This document shows, piece after piece, positions 1 to 10,468 of a stretch of 64,000 nt of DNA. The notes below the pieces were generated by a model. It was not told where the DNA came from, ran no database searches, and was given only the letters and a program-made list of their open reading frames with translations. The DNA lies in NCBI GenBank assembly GCA_023974075.1, contig CM043808.1:21576824-21640823 (forward strand). Reading direction: 5' to 3'. Numbering within the stretch: position 1 is the stretch's first letter; the number at the start of each line of letters is the position of its first letter. Origin of the DNA: Chaenocephalus aceratus. Lineage: Eukaryota; Chordata; Actinopteri; Perciformes; Channichthyidae. A program made the position numbers and the translations under genes.

Positions 1-880
1 GGTCGCAGCAGGTGAGGAGGTGGAGTAACTAAAAAACTAAATCCGCCAGAAACCTGAAAATCTTTGCGCGCACACGCGCGGGGGACACATACATGTGTCC
101 CGTTTTTCCATTTCTGGAAGTTGGCAACCCTAGATGTAACTACAATACAAGATGTCGTATTTATATATCTAAATAAATATATATCTATGATATAGAAAAA
201 TATAAAAAGGTTTAATGAGATGATGGAATCAAAGCTGAACTATATAAAAAGGCACACATGCTGAAAACCCAACCCCAGCAGGGGGGTCTGGGGGGATTCT
301 GCCCCAGGAGATTTTTAGAAATACTAACAAACTATGCATTCTGGCACACTCTGATAAGAAAATAAATAAATCTATTAGGCTACTACTCGACATGTTAATA
401 ATATTTTATGCCATTGTTTGTTTTTCACTTTGTTCTGACATCTTGCTGCGAGAAGAGTAAAGAGGAGATAGTCTGTGTGACTTATTTTAAATTGTGGGTA
501 AGGGTAGATAGCTCCCATTGTTCTGTGACCTGTCAATCATCAAACCGGGGGTCATATTTCATTATGTGTTCATTTTTATCTGAAGTTGTACCCATGGATG
601 TATAAAGAAGAGTTCTACCGGAAAGTTATTCTCCGTGGGGACTTCCGGCAACAATCTTGATTCTGATTGGCCAGAAGACTCGAAAAACATCAATAAAGAT
701 ATTTTATTGAGAAGATGATCACTACGTGACAGAAGTTTTCAAAACCGTTTATGGTCTCCGGTACTTCCAGTCCAACGCCGACTGCATGCACAGCGTTAGA
801 AAATCGGGCCTTCAAAATAAAAGTTTGACTTTTTACCCACCAGTTGAGAACCACTGCCTCAGGTGATACTATCAAACTCA
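1..880. other. Unassigned AT-rich DNA
   Basis: I see no supportable gene here. The short open frames have no recognisable motif. The stretch is AT-rich with short homopolymer runs. Confidence 0.4.
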
Positions 881-1568
881 TAGGCGGAGTTTGACATTTG
901 CGCTTGGGGGGGGCAAACCTTTCTTACTGACGTCAGTACACAGTCCCAACTATTGCGTGGGGTGCTACGGATACAGTAGCAATAAAGCCAGCGTTCACCG
1001 CACTGAGTATGACTTTTCCACATACAAACACAACTCCTCCCGTCATGCACGCCTCATGCCCGCCGTACACACACTCATATAGAAGGGGCGGTCTCTCCCC
1101 CCAACAACAGTGCATTACAACTGTAAAACTTATCATAACTGTGCACATCTTATACTTATTTACTATATCCCTTGGTTACTTGAACACGCTACAATATTAT
1201 TAACCAGTGTCCTAATTAGTGCAGAAGTAGACGCCTTAAACGTCCCAGAAATTTGACGTTTTAAAAATCGCCGCATATCTATTACTGCTAGTTATTGTAA
1301 GACAATAGCTGAATCACTTGTATGCAAAAAAAAGCGAGGGAACTTGCGTCCTTAACCTCATACATCACACACATCACAAGATGCGACTGCTCAAAAATGA
1401 AATTATTTCAAACAAAACATGATATTATTCAGATTTGTATTGTAACAATCATTATATTACATCTGTTAAAATATTGATATACGAAATATTTGTATTGGAA
1501 CAGTTTTAGACGTAGTAATGCTGTAACATATTTCAGCCACCCCCCCCACCCCCCGCAAAATCCGCCTA
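881..1568. mobile_element. Candidate MITE with short inverted ends
   Basis: The left end reads TAGGCGGA and the right end reads TCCGCCTA. Both ends are followed inward by G-rich or C-rich runs (G8 near 906, C8 near 1543), so the inverted similarity extends loosely for about 30 bp. No open frame of note lies inside. A TA target duplication is possible but not clear. This could also be a chance inverted repeat, so the call is tentative. Confidence 0.33.
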
Positions 1569-2022
1569 TAGGTGATAGTAGGCTGATTTAGGTTTTAATG
1601 TGACTGTTGAAATAAGTCTAAAGAGTCTGAGCAGATTTTACATGCACCTGCCAACAAATATACTTCACAAGAAATGATGTTGTCAAAGATGGAAAGATAC
1701 TAATTATGTTGTCAAAATGAAAAATGACTTTGGTGCTCATTTTTCAGCACCAAGGTACGGCTGAGCCAAGAAATGTGTTCCTCATCTAGGGCTTCAGAAT
1801 AGATGCAACATGAAAACAATAGACACCAGGATGAGAATAATGCTTAGAAAGAGGAGAAATTGACACAAGCAGCAGCTTTCTTATGTAAGAAAAAATTGAT
1901 TATTTTTAGTTGTGCAATCATAATAAATCGTTTTTGTTAGGGAATAATTCTCCTGGACTCCTAGATATCTAACCTTTTTGCCCTTTGACGTGTATGACCA
2001 ACCCTGACGTCTGTTATCTCCC
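1569..2022. other. Unassigned intergenic DNA
   Basis: No feature recognised in this AT-rich stretch before the Kolobok-like element. Confidence 0.4.
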
Positions 2023-2975
2023 TTAAAGGAGATCTATCATGCTATATTTAAATGATATAGTGTATGACCATACCTATATAAGGTATATTTATACATTTTA
2101 TTTTTCAAAATACCAAACAGATCATTTTTTAGACATGCCTCGTTTCGCTCATTTTCGCTTTATTCCAAGCCCGTCTTTGAAAATTCTGAGCAGCAGCTGA
2201 CCACGCCCCCCTGCAGAAGAGCAGGCATGAGCCGGCGAGAGTCACGTTACCATGCTTGCTGTGATTACGAGTGTCGAATAAACATGTCATCTCAGAGCAA
2301 TGCATGTGTTCAAGCATACTATCAATTTGATCCATTAACTGACCCTGAAGCAGCGGAGGTTTTGGTGGAGGTGCAAAAATCTCGGTTGCAGCAGGGCGTT
2401 TCTGAATGGTTAGCTGACAAGCTGTTGTCCCTATTTATTTTACTCTGTTACGATGCTTGATCCTTATTCCGTTCATATTTTGGCTAATTAGCAAGAATGC
2501 AATGTGTACAGTTTGTAACGCAAAAACAGCGATATATTTATAAAGGGAGACATTCATATTTTCAGCATATATACAATGGCCTCATTGCGTTTAATAGTTT
2601 ACAGTCCTTTTCTTCCAACATCCTGCAACAACCGTTGGAAAGTTGAATAACTTAGGATGATAAAAAGTATAACTCCAACAACACCTCAGTTGTCAGCAAT
2701 GTGTGTAGTTTCATGTGTTTTTAAAAGCTCAGTTATTGACTTATTTGTGCAAATTGCGCCACGACGTCATTGTACTATTATATACTACACAGCAATGGCA
2801 TAACACACCCATGTGTACGACAAAAAGGTCCACACACACAACCTTATGCTTTTGAAATCAGAATATTCTTTACCCATCCAAACATGAATAATCACGACAC
2901 ATTTTGATATCAACTTGGAACTTTATTGTCAAAATCAACGGTTAAAAAAACCCATACAAAAAAACTAAATGTAGC

Positions 2976-3265
2976 CTACTTGTATTTTGTATAAATGACA
3001 CTAAATATTTTTACAGAAGCTTTGTGAGCTGGTGCTGGGGCTTCCTTGGACGCAGGATCAGAGTGGTGATTCCGGCCTGCGTTGTCCTCAGGATACGCAG
3101 GGAGTTTCCTGATCCGTGAAATGTCGATGTTGGGTTCAGACAGCAGCCAAATTGAACCGTGTAGCATACCCGGCGATGACCTCCTCCCTGTCAGGTCGCT
3201 CATAATGGTGCAGGGTCCACAAAGACTTGCTCGAAGATGAGGTCCATCAAGTTGGCCACGTAGGG
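2976..3265 (-). pseudogene. Terminal exon remnant of THAP transposase-like gene
   Basis: On the minus strand a pyrimidine-rich tract ending TTGCACAG (3266-3273) gives a good splice acceptor. The exon first reads YVANLMDLIFEQVF, then meets a TGA. The next frame continues with YERPDREEVIAGYATRF, which looks like the same protein shifted by one base. I therefore read this as the C-terminal end of a THAP-containing transposase-like protein with a frameshift or premature stop. A poly(A) signal lies about 50 bp downstream of the region. The link to the THAP exon 0.9 kb upstream is inferred from strand, splice signals and phase. Confidence 0.45.
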
Positions 3266-4147
3266 CTGTGCAATGGTAAAAAAAGCACAACAAAAAATGT
3301 GGTTTAGATTAGTATATGCATGTAAAAAACTGAAACTTCTTAGCAAAGCTCTCTATTTAGCAAAGCTCTTTGCTTAGCCTTTTCCAATCTGAGTTAGTTT
3401 TGAACCGTAACGTGCATGCTGTGTTTCTGACTCAATGCAGGTGATGTGTTGGAGAGGGGCTGAGCTCAGTAGACTGACGGTAATGACTGCTAGCCACTAA
3501 TTAGCCTGTTGCTAGAGGTAAGGCCTTGTCAACAACAACAGACCGACGGGGCTTTAGCTCAGTTTTACTCCTGTCCCCCCTCGCATACATACAGTGTTGT
3601 ATCCTAACACACCCCCATTTATATTCATGTGCGCAAACAAGTAAACACACAAAAGTTTTTACATATAACGCTGCAAAACACGGCATGTCTCATTAGCGTA
3701 GCGTAGCTTAGCTTACAGATCGATGATATCTGATCGTTCTTACAGACTACAATCACAAAAGCGTTTACATATAACGCTGGAAAAAACGGCACTTGCCTAC
3801 AGAAGATTACGTTTGTTATTATAACTTACTCAATATGATTGTAGAGGATACAAAATACTAATAAATAGGAGAATAAATACTTGTGTTATCGCCTAGGGCG
3901 TGGTTGTACAGCCTTCACACAGATCGCCATTACGGCAGTATGTCTGAACATGTTAGCAAATGCCTGATAATTCAAATGACAAAGCAAAGACTGCGGAGCG
4001 TACAAAATAAAATGCTACAAACATATATAAACACCTAACCGATTACTATTTGGGTTTGAGGCGACATTGATGCGGCGAAGCTACATGCTACATGCTACAA
4101 GCTAGAGATAGCTTTATCAGGAAAAACACCGCTAAATAAAAACTTAC

Positions 4148-4444
4148 AGCTTCAAAATTGGACGTGTCCTCACTGGCCTGGTCCCGGATGGTTGGTATTG
4201 ATCCCGGGTTTAGCATTAGTTTGGAGGCATATCCGTGTTGGACTTGAGAGAAGTTAATAAACATGTCCGTGGTAAAATGTTTGGAACACACAAACAGAAA
4301 TCTTCCGTGGTCTTCTGGCACATGTCCCTTGTAAATGAAATCTAGCCACAGATTCATTTCTTTTTCCACTGATGGCATTGCATGCAGTCCCCTGTCCCGA
4401 GTCTTGCAGCCAACAACAGCACAACGTTTAACTGGCTTAGACAT
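4148..4444 (-). pseudogene. THAP zinc-finger exon
   Basis: Starting at ATG 4444 the exon encodes 99 residues with the C2CH pattern of a THAP DNA-binding domain. CAVVGC lies near the start, then a conserved tryptophan (NLWLDFI), then VCSKHF, and a C-terminal PTI-type end. THAP domains bind DNA in transposases and host regulators. The exon ends at GCT followed by the donor GTAAGT, so it should splice onward; the best acceptor downstream is at 3265 and keeps the phase. The domain looks intact by eye, but the downstream coding sequence is broken, so the gene as a whole is probably dead. Another possibility is a small two-exon THAP protein of about 120 residues. Confidence 0.6.
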
Positions 4445-4787
4445 CCTGGCAAGAGCAGGCAAAAACACAGACGTGACTGGGGTGTTGATTATTTAGCCTG
4501 CCGATGCGAATGAGAGGTTTGGCAATGCACGTGGCCGTGGCTCATTCCCCTGATAGGTGGAGAGTTGACCAATAAGCGGAGCACTTCTTTGTGACGTAGA
4601 AAAGTATTGGAATGTGGATCCGTTTTTTTCAGATCCGTTGCAGCCCCTTTTTTAGAGATTTGGCGAAGGAGGAAAATAGAGAGGGTTGTGTTTTCTGACA
4701 CTTGGTGAGTTCCCTGGAACACCGGGGACACATATTCATGTATAAAAGACGTACAAAGGTGCATTTTGCATGATAGGTCCCCTTTAA

Positions 4788-5807
4788 GGAAATGGGCTGC
4801 GTCAGCCATAATGTTGTTGTTTCCATTCTATGACCGGGCAACTCTAGGTCACAGATGGTTTATTGTTGTGGGTACACTGGGACACTTCCTTCTCGGTGTT
4901 TGTGGACTCCAAGGTGTGAAATCTTCGAGGCCATAGGTGTCAGACGCAAGGAACTCAGTGTTCCCAGCTGTTTAGGCTATCTTCTCAAATATGTTGATTA
5001 CTCTCTGTGAAACCAATTAAAAGGTCTAACGAGAGAGAGGCGCGCTCCAGAATTGACGTGGCAACTCTCCCGTGAAGTCAGAACCTCTGGCTCTGTGACT
5101 TGTAATGTGAATCCTCCGGCCGAAACTCCTAAATAAACCATCAGTGTTTGACATCAAAGCTCCTGCTCATCCCGTGTCTCCTTCCTGAGGCGGTGACTCT
5201 CACTGCATTGCTACACAGAAGTTTCCCACACAGTTTTAAACAATGTTCTGCATTAAGTGTCATCAGGGCACAGTATGGATTAATCAAACCTCCATGTATA
5301 TCTTCCATATGTTTATACCACGATGACTGAGAGTAAATGTTTAGTTTTTAACAGCCGTCTCATTTTGACATGGCAGTTAAACAGGGTTATGTGATCTCAT
5401 AGAAACTGCTGTCTTAAATGCTTATCATTCAAACATACCCTTCAACTTTTAATATGGTAGTTATGAATGGGCTACGATGTGAAAAAAAGCAGTCAGGCAA
5501 ATAATTAGCCTATACCTAATTGTGAATCTTAAATGTTTCCAAAAAACATAGATCCTATACATTCAAATCAGTTTCATCAGAAAATAACAAAAACGCAGGT
5601 TTCATGTCAGCCATCATCACAGCTTTCCTCCAAAAACACATTTTTCGGGAACCAGCTGTGACTCATGCTTGCTAACGTGTTAGCTAATAGATGCCTATTT
5701 AAACATCCTGCAACATTACATTGCAACATAAGGAATATTTGAAATTGTGTTTCTTGAAACCTGGCAAATGTAAAGCTTATATTGACTTTCCTTTAAGCCT
5801 GCAGCCT
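4788..5807. other. Unassigned DNA between two DNA transposons
   Basis: No gene motif found. The short open frames overlap on both strands and have no family signature. Confidence 0.4.
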
Positions 5808-5810
5808 TTA

Positions 5811-6106
5811 CGGCCCGTCCACACAGCGGCGTGCGCTGACGCTTGCCGGCGGGCGTGTCTGAAACTCGACCAACAACCAATCACATGAATCTCCCGCCCC
5901 TGACACACAAGCAGCGGTTTGATTGGCTAGAGCTTGTACTGGCATATGATTCGATTGTCAAAAGTTGAACATTGCTCAACTTTTGCAGCGAGCCACGCCA
6001 GCTACGCTCCACGTCGCTTCCCACGATGCATTTCGGCTAAAAGTGACGTCACCCCATTCAAAGTGAATGGGGAAGCGTCAATGCACGCCGCTGTGTGGAC
6101 GGGCCG
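5811..6106. mobile_element. PIF/Harbinger-type MITE, 296 bp
   Basis: The element begins CGGCCCGTCCACACAGCGGC and ends with its inverse complement (GCCGCTGTGTGGACGGGCCG). It is flanked by TTA on both sides (5808-5810 and 6107-6109), which matches the 3-bp TWA target duplication of PIF/Harbinger elements (family knowledge). There is no coding capacity. An internal inverted pair (GACGCTTG near 5837 and GAAGCGTC near 6072) extends the stem. Near-perfect ends suggest a fairly young copy. Confidence 0.7.
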
Positions 6107-6109
6107 TTA

Positions 6110-7669
6110 TAGGGCTATTACTGTGATGAGTATTGGGCTCTTTAAACACAAAATGTTCTGCTATGCTAGCTAGCGTACTGTGTTAGTCTGCTGGTTGGTT
6201 CTTGGTCAATGTTTTGTGGGTTTTCAGATATTTTCAAAGAAACATGTTCCTTTTATAGCCAGAGGAAACAATATAGAGATAAGATTAAACCGAGTTTGTA
6301 GTCGAAGTTAGTAAATAAAACATAATGAGGTTATTGTGGCCATAAAAACGTAGAGCTGAACAAAACTGCAAAGGTCATCATTCTCTGTGAGTCTCTTATA
6401 TTACGCATGGACATTTGATCATTGTAAATATAATCATTATAGTTTTTATTTTATGTGTGACATCTTTAATAGTGGCAATTGTAAAAGTAATTAAACATAA
6501 TTCCATGCAGAAACTTGTGGAGGACATTTTCTAAAATGCCGGAGAGCTTCTTCCTGCTCCTAAAGACAAATTAACACATGTCCTATTGAAATGCAATACC
6601 CCATGCTATTATTATTTTCGTTAAATAATTGCAATCTAATGGGAATTCAAAAATCCCACACTATACTCCTCCCCTCCTCGTTGGAAAGAATCCACAAATG
6701 TGAAGTAAATATTTGTCCTGCATGTAAGATACACATGTTTGTTATTAAAGGTCAAATTCAAAGAAGGTGGAGTGAGGGTCAAAATTGTGTTCTTGAACAT
6801 TATGTCTTCACAAAAACCAGTCTATCTTTTGCAATATAATCCTGATGGTGACTGTGTGGTCTGCACAACTTGTGCAATCTCCATCTGGCTGCCAACCTCA
6901 AACTCCTTACTTCAACCAGAAAAACACATAAGGGCCATTTTTATATGTAACTTTCTCTCATTAAAGCAACTTTTTCCTCGAATCACAGATCATCAAAGGC
7001 ATGCAAATCATGTTAAATCACACACTATTTGACAGACAGCATGATTGATTTTTTTTCAAGCCTTTTCTTTGTTGCTCACTCCTTAGGAATGATACTTTAG
7101 CTGTCAGTGTAATTGGGATTTGTGTAGTGTGCAATGACTGTAGAGACCTTTGGCCATAGTCAGCACTAGTTTTTAGAGACATTCTTTTGGCTGATTTTAC
7201 ATCTTAATGTGAGTTGACAAGAAGTGGGGAGCTCTGTATCGCTCATTTAATTAGGACATATTTTTGCTGAGAAGAGAAAAAGATGAACAGTGATGCTGAC
7301 TTCTATACTTCACAAATTAAATGAAACATTTGGATTTATGATGCAAAGGCTACCAGACCACACAGAATAGGTAACAAACGGTTCCATTCCATTGTTGTGT
7401 CTCATTTAACTGAGACAGGTCTGTGGTGAACCTAAATTAATTGCAGCTGTTGTTAATGTTCTCTAATACACCTCTTCCTGCCATTAAAGGCTCATTGTTG
7501 CGGCATGGGGAACTTTAGTCACAAAATCTGCCAATGTGGTTATTGTTATACCTTTTTATTTGTACTTGGCCTAGAGATATCACAGAGTACACATGGTTTC
7601 CCGCCCAATCAAACCAGATGGTCATGATGCGCGGGAAGGAGGTGCAAGTTACTGTAGAGGAAAAATTAC
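6110..7669. other. Unassigned DNA
   Basis: AT-rich sequence without a recognised gene, RNA or repeat. The open frames near 6591-7032 overlap in two frames and carry no motif. Confidence 0.4.
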
Positions 7670-7673
7670 TTAA

Positions 7674-7840
7674 AGGGGACCTATCATGCAAAATATATTT
7701 TTTGATGCCTTTTATACATAAATAATGTCCCCGGTGTGTCAGAGAACTCACAAAGTGTCAGAAAACAAAACCTCTCTCTTTTCCTCCGTACCTAAATCTC
7801 TAAAACGGGGGTACAACGGATTTGCATCCGATATGACGTA
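7674..7840 (+). mobile_element. Terminal fragment of Kolobok-like element
   Basis: Directly after TTAA (7670-7673) the sequence AGGGGACCTATCATGC repeats the terminus of the element at 2027-4783. Similarity to that element's minus-strand start continues for about 150 bp, including a GTGTCAGAAAAC block. No opposite terminus was found nearby, so this is a truncated copy or a short derivative. Confidence 0.5.
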
Positions 7841-8523
7841 ATATCGGAAAAGTGGACCCACGCAGGCCGCCCCAGGCCAACTTGTGGCACCACGCAAAGT
7901 TATATGATGAGGCCCTCTGTGTCACGAGCGTCGACAGGGGGGGTGTGCTAGTGGAGCCTCGCAGCAGCGAAACAGTGGCGCGCTTACACTCTAGGTGCGC
8001 CGCATTTGCGCTTCAGATGAGGCTCCCTCTGCAAAATGAAGAACCCTCCGCAAGATGAAGCCCCCTCCGCAACACACTCTCACTCCATAAACGTCCAGGA
8101 GCGACGCTTGGTCAGGGTCCCGAGGCGTGCAGTAGGGACCATGGGCGCGGGAAGGGTGGTGCTGAGGGCGCTGCAGCACCCCCTAGCGGCAGGCAGGGGG
8201 TGCGGAGCTCCCCTGTCTGAATTATTATTTGACGGTTATTGCTGCTCCCGCTGTGCATAATCTGTGTAATATGTAGCCAATAAATTCCACATTGTTGGTA
8301 AAATAATATTTTGGCCTGCCCCGAATGTTTTTTCTGTAGCCCCGGACAATTCTACCTCAATAATATAATATATTAACCGTGTTTTACGTGAACCTCATCA
8401 TGACACTCGAGAGGACGGGAGGACTGTAATTTCCCGTGTTCAGTGAATGCAATGGAGGCAAGACACCAGACCAATCAGAGAGTTGCATGGAAATAAAAGT
8501 GTGCTTGTGTCATTCAAACTTGG

Positions 8524-8555
<32 letters not shown>

Positions 8556-8602
8556 ACATAGCGCATTTAGTGTGTGTGAGAGAGAGAGGGAGAGAGAGAG
8601 GG
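8524..8602 (+). repeat. TG and GA microsatellites
   Basis: A (TG)n run covers about 8524-8554 and a purine GA-rich run covers about 8577-8602. Both are simple sequence inside the hAT element. Confidence 0.9.
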
Positions 8603-8720
8603 ACCGGTGCCAGCAGCAGGGACCGTGTTGTTAGCATCTGGTTAGCTAGCTGCACTAACGGACATACGGAGCTGTTGGTTCCACAACAAGCTGGAGGAGC
8701 AACCCAGTCTCACGGCATTT

Positions 8721-8802
8721 CGTGTTCACCAACACGATTTTTAATCTATTGATTCGTGTTCACCAACACGATTTGCCCCTTTTTTTCGTGTTGCACAGCA
8801 CG
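8721..8802. repeat. Three subterminal hairpin repeats in element A
   Basis: CGTGTTCACCAACACG occurs at 8721-8736 and 8755-8770, and CGTGTTGCACAGCACG at 8787-8802. Each is a small self-complementary hairpin. The inverted counterparts lie in the right arm at about 12120-12202. Repeated subterminal motifs of this sort often serve as transposase binding sites; that role is inference here. Confidence 0.7.
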
Positions 8803-9977
8803 ATTTTAAAAGCAATGTATTTCTACTGCCTGCAGCACGTCTTTTTCTCCGGTCGGGTCGTGGGAGACCGGAAGCTGTGTGGTTCATAAAAACATGTTCT
8901 TACTCAATATCAAGCCACAATTATTGCTTTTATTTTAAATCGTATAATTTCGGACTTTTGTTGCCGTCTGTGAGGAAAATAAATGGGGCTCAGAGCCTCA
9001 GAATACGGAAATCTGTATTTTTAAATATTTTTTTCCTTCTAATTCGTTATTCTTTTCAAAATAACACACTGTTATTTACTCACCAATAACACACAATTAT
9101 CCTTGCTTTTATTTATTGGTTTAATTCCATAATCTCGGGCTTTTTTGGCGTCCGTCAGGAACTGAATTTCAAAATAAAAATAACCGGAAACAGACGTAGG
9201 CCTATAAGGGACATTTCGAGCATCATTGCGATTGTCAACATTTCTGAGTTTAGGATGGCCGAAGACACTACACTACCCATAATCCCCAGCTATCGTTTAG
9301 GACTACAGTCCCCGTAAGGTTACGCAGAGCGTCAAACAGCTGTGTGAAATGGAACGAAACCACGCCAGACTATCCAAAACTGGAATCGAACGCCCCCCAG
9401 AACTACACATGCTGGCTATTGTGTTTCGCAAAATGTTCTATGGGACGTCTCTACTGAATGTTTTCGTTTTTCCCACAATTAGAAGTTGCCAGTATTAAAC
9501 ACATTGGTGTTATCAAATGTAAAACATATAATTAATAAATGGGTGAAAATCGCTTGTGTCCATAATGCGCAGCATTAATATATACCCACATGACAGCTCA
9601 TTGTTAATTTGTAATTCTACTCCACGACAATTCAGAGGTTAACCTGGTATTTTTACTCCACTGCATTTATTTGAGTTACTTTGCAGATTCTGATTAATTA
9701 TGTGAAATATAAACAACCCTTAAATCAGACTTTAGTTACACGTGACCTGAGTAAAATTCAGGTAAGGTGATTGTCAAGTGCCAACAATCAGGAGAGATAT
9801 TTGATAGTTGGTGCTTGAGAAGACTAAACATGTATCTGCAATTGACATGAATGGAAACGAGTAATAAAGTATTTTCATTACTCGTTATTCTCTACTAATA
9901 GTTAATTAAAGACTGTATATTATGGCTATTTTGCACATCCCTTTCAAGATTTTCAAAGGTTTATTGACAAATCATAT

Positions 9978-10468
9978 TGTGACGGAGCGGATCACATGAG
10001 TGACTGACTCCGCCACTGACAGCCGACACACACACGCACACGCACACACAGTCACACACCAAACATTTCCTGCTCTCTTCCTAAAAAGAAACCATGCAAT
10101 GTATTATTTATTGTGTGTTTGTTAATTTGTTAAATGATTATGTTAAGAGGTGGTTAACCTGATTATGTTTGGGTCGGATTGTTATATTGAAATGTGGTTT
10201 GTAGTGTAATTGTTGTCACCTGTTGACGGTAAGCCTGGTGGCTGGGGCTACGGGTTAATAAGGGACGGGGTTGGCCCTGAAAGGGGGACTCGGGGAATGT
10301 TGCAGAGAAGGCAACAGCTGGGACGTGTTCGAGAGATCGTTGCAGAGAAGGCAACAGCTGAACACGTTTACTCTCCGGGAGTGATGGACGTTTGATTTGG
10401 ACATTTATTTATTCTGTTTAAGTTGTGCTGGTTCGTTATTTAATTTTTTTGCTGCTGTTATTAAAGTT
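9978..10468 (+). mobile_element. Candidate solo LTR inside element A
   Basis: The module shared by elements A and B is interrupted in A by about 490 bp beginning TGTGACGGAG and ending near TTATTAAAG. It contains ACAC-rich sequence, two copies of GTTGCAGAGAAGGCAACAGC, and an ATTAAA signal. Shared sequence resumes at TACGGTGTAGTTATGCAATG. Size, the TG start and the poly(A)-like signal suggest a solo LTR. I could not define the right terminus or a target duplication. Confidence 0.35.

Larger units (their letters stand above)
2027..4783 (-). mobile_element. Kolobok-like DNA transposon with THAP exon, degraded
   Basis: The element is bounded on both sides by TTAA (2023-2026 and 4784-4787). Its ends are inverted: AGGAGATCTATCATGC at the left and, read on the minus strand, AGGGGACCTATCATGC at the right. 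A minus-strand THAP exon (4148-4444) and a minus-strand terminal exon (from 3265) lie inside, followed by an AATAAA signal on the minus strand at about 2922-2927. TTAA targets plus a THAP-domain transposase are hallmarks of the Kolobok superfamily (family knowledge); the assignment of this copy is inference. At 2.76 kb and with coding sequence missing between the exons, it is probably non-autonomous or decayed. A third copy of the same terminus lies at 7674. Confidence 0.6.
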
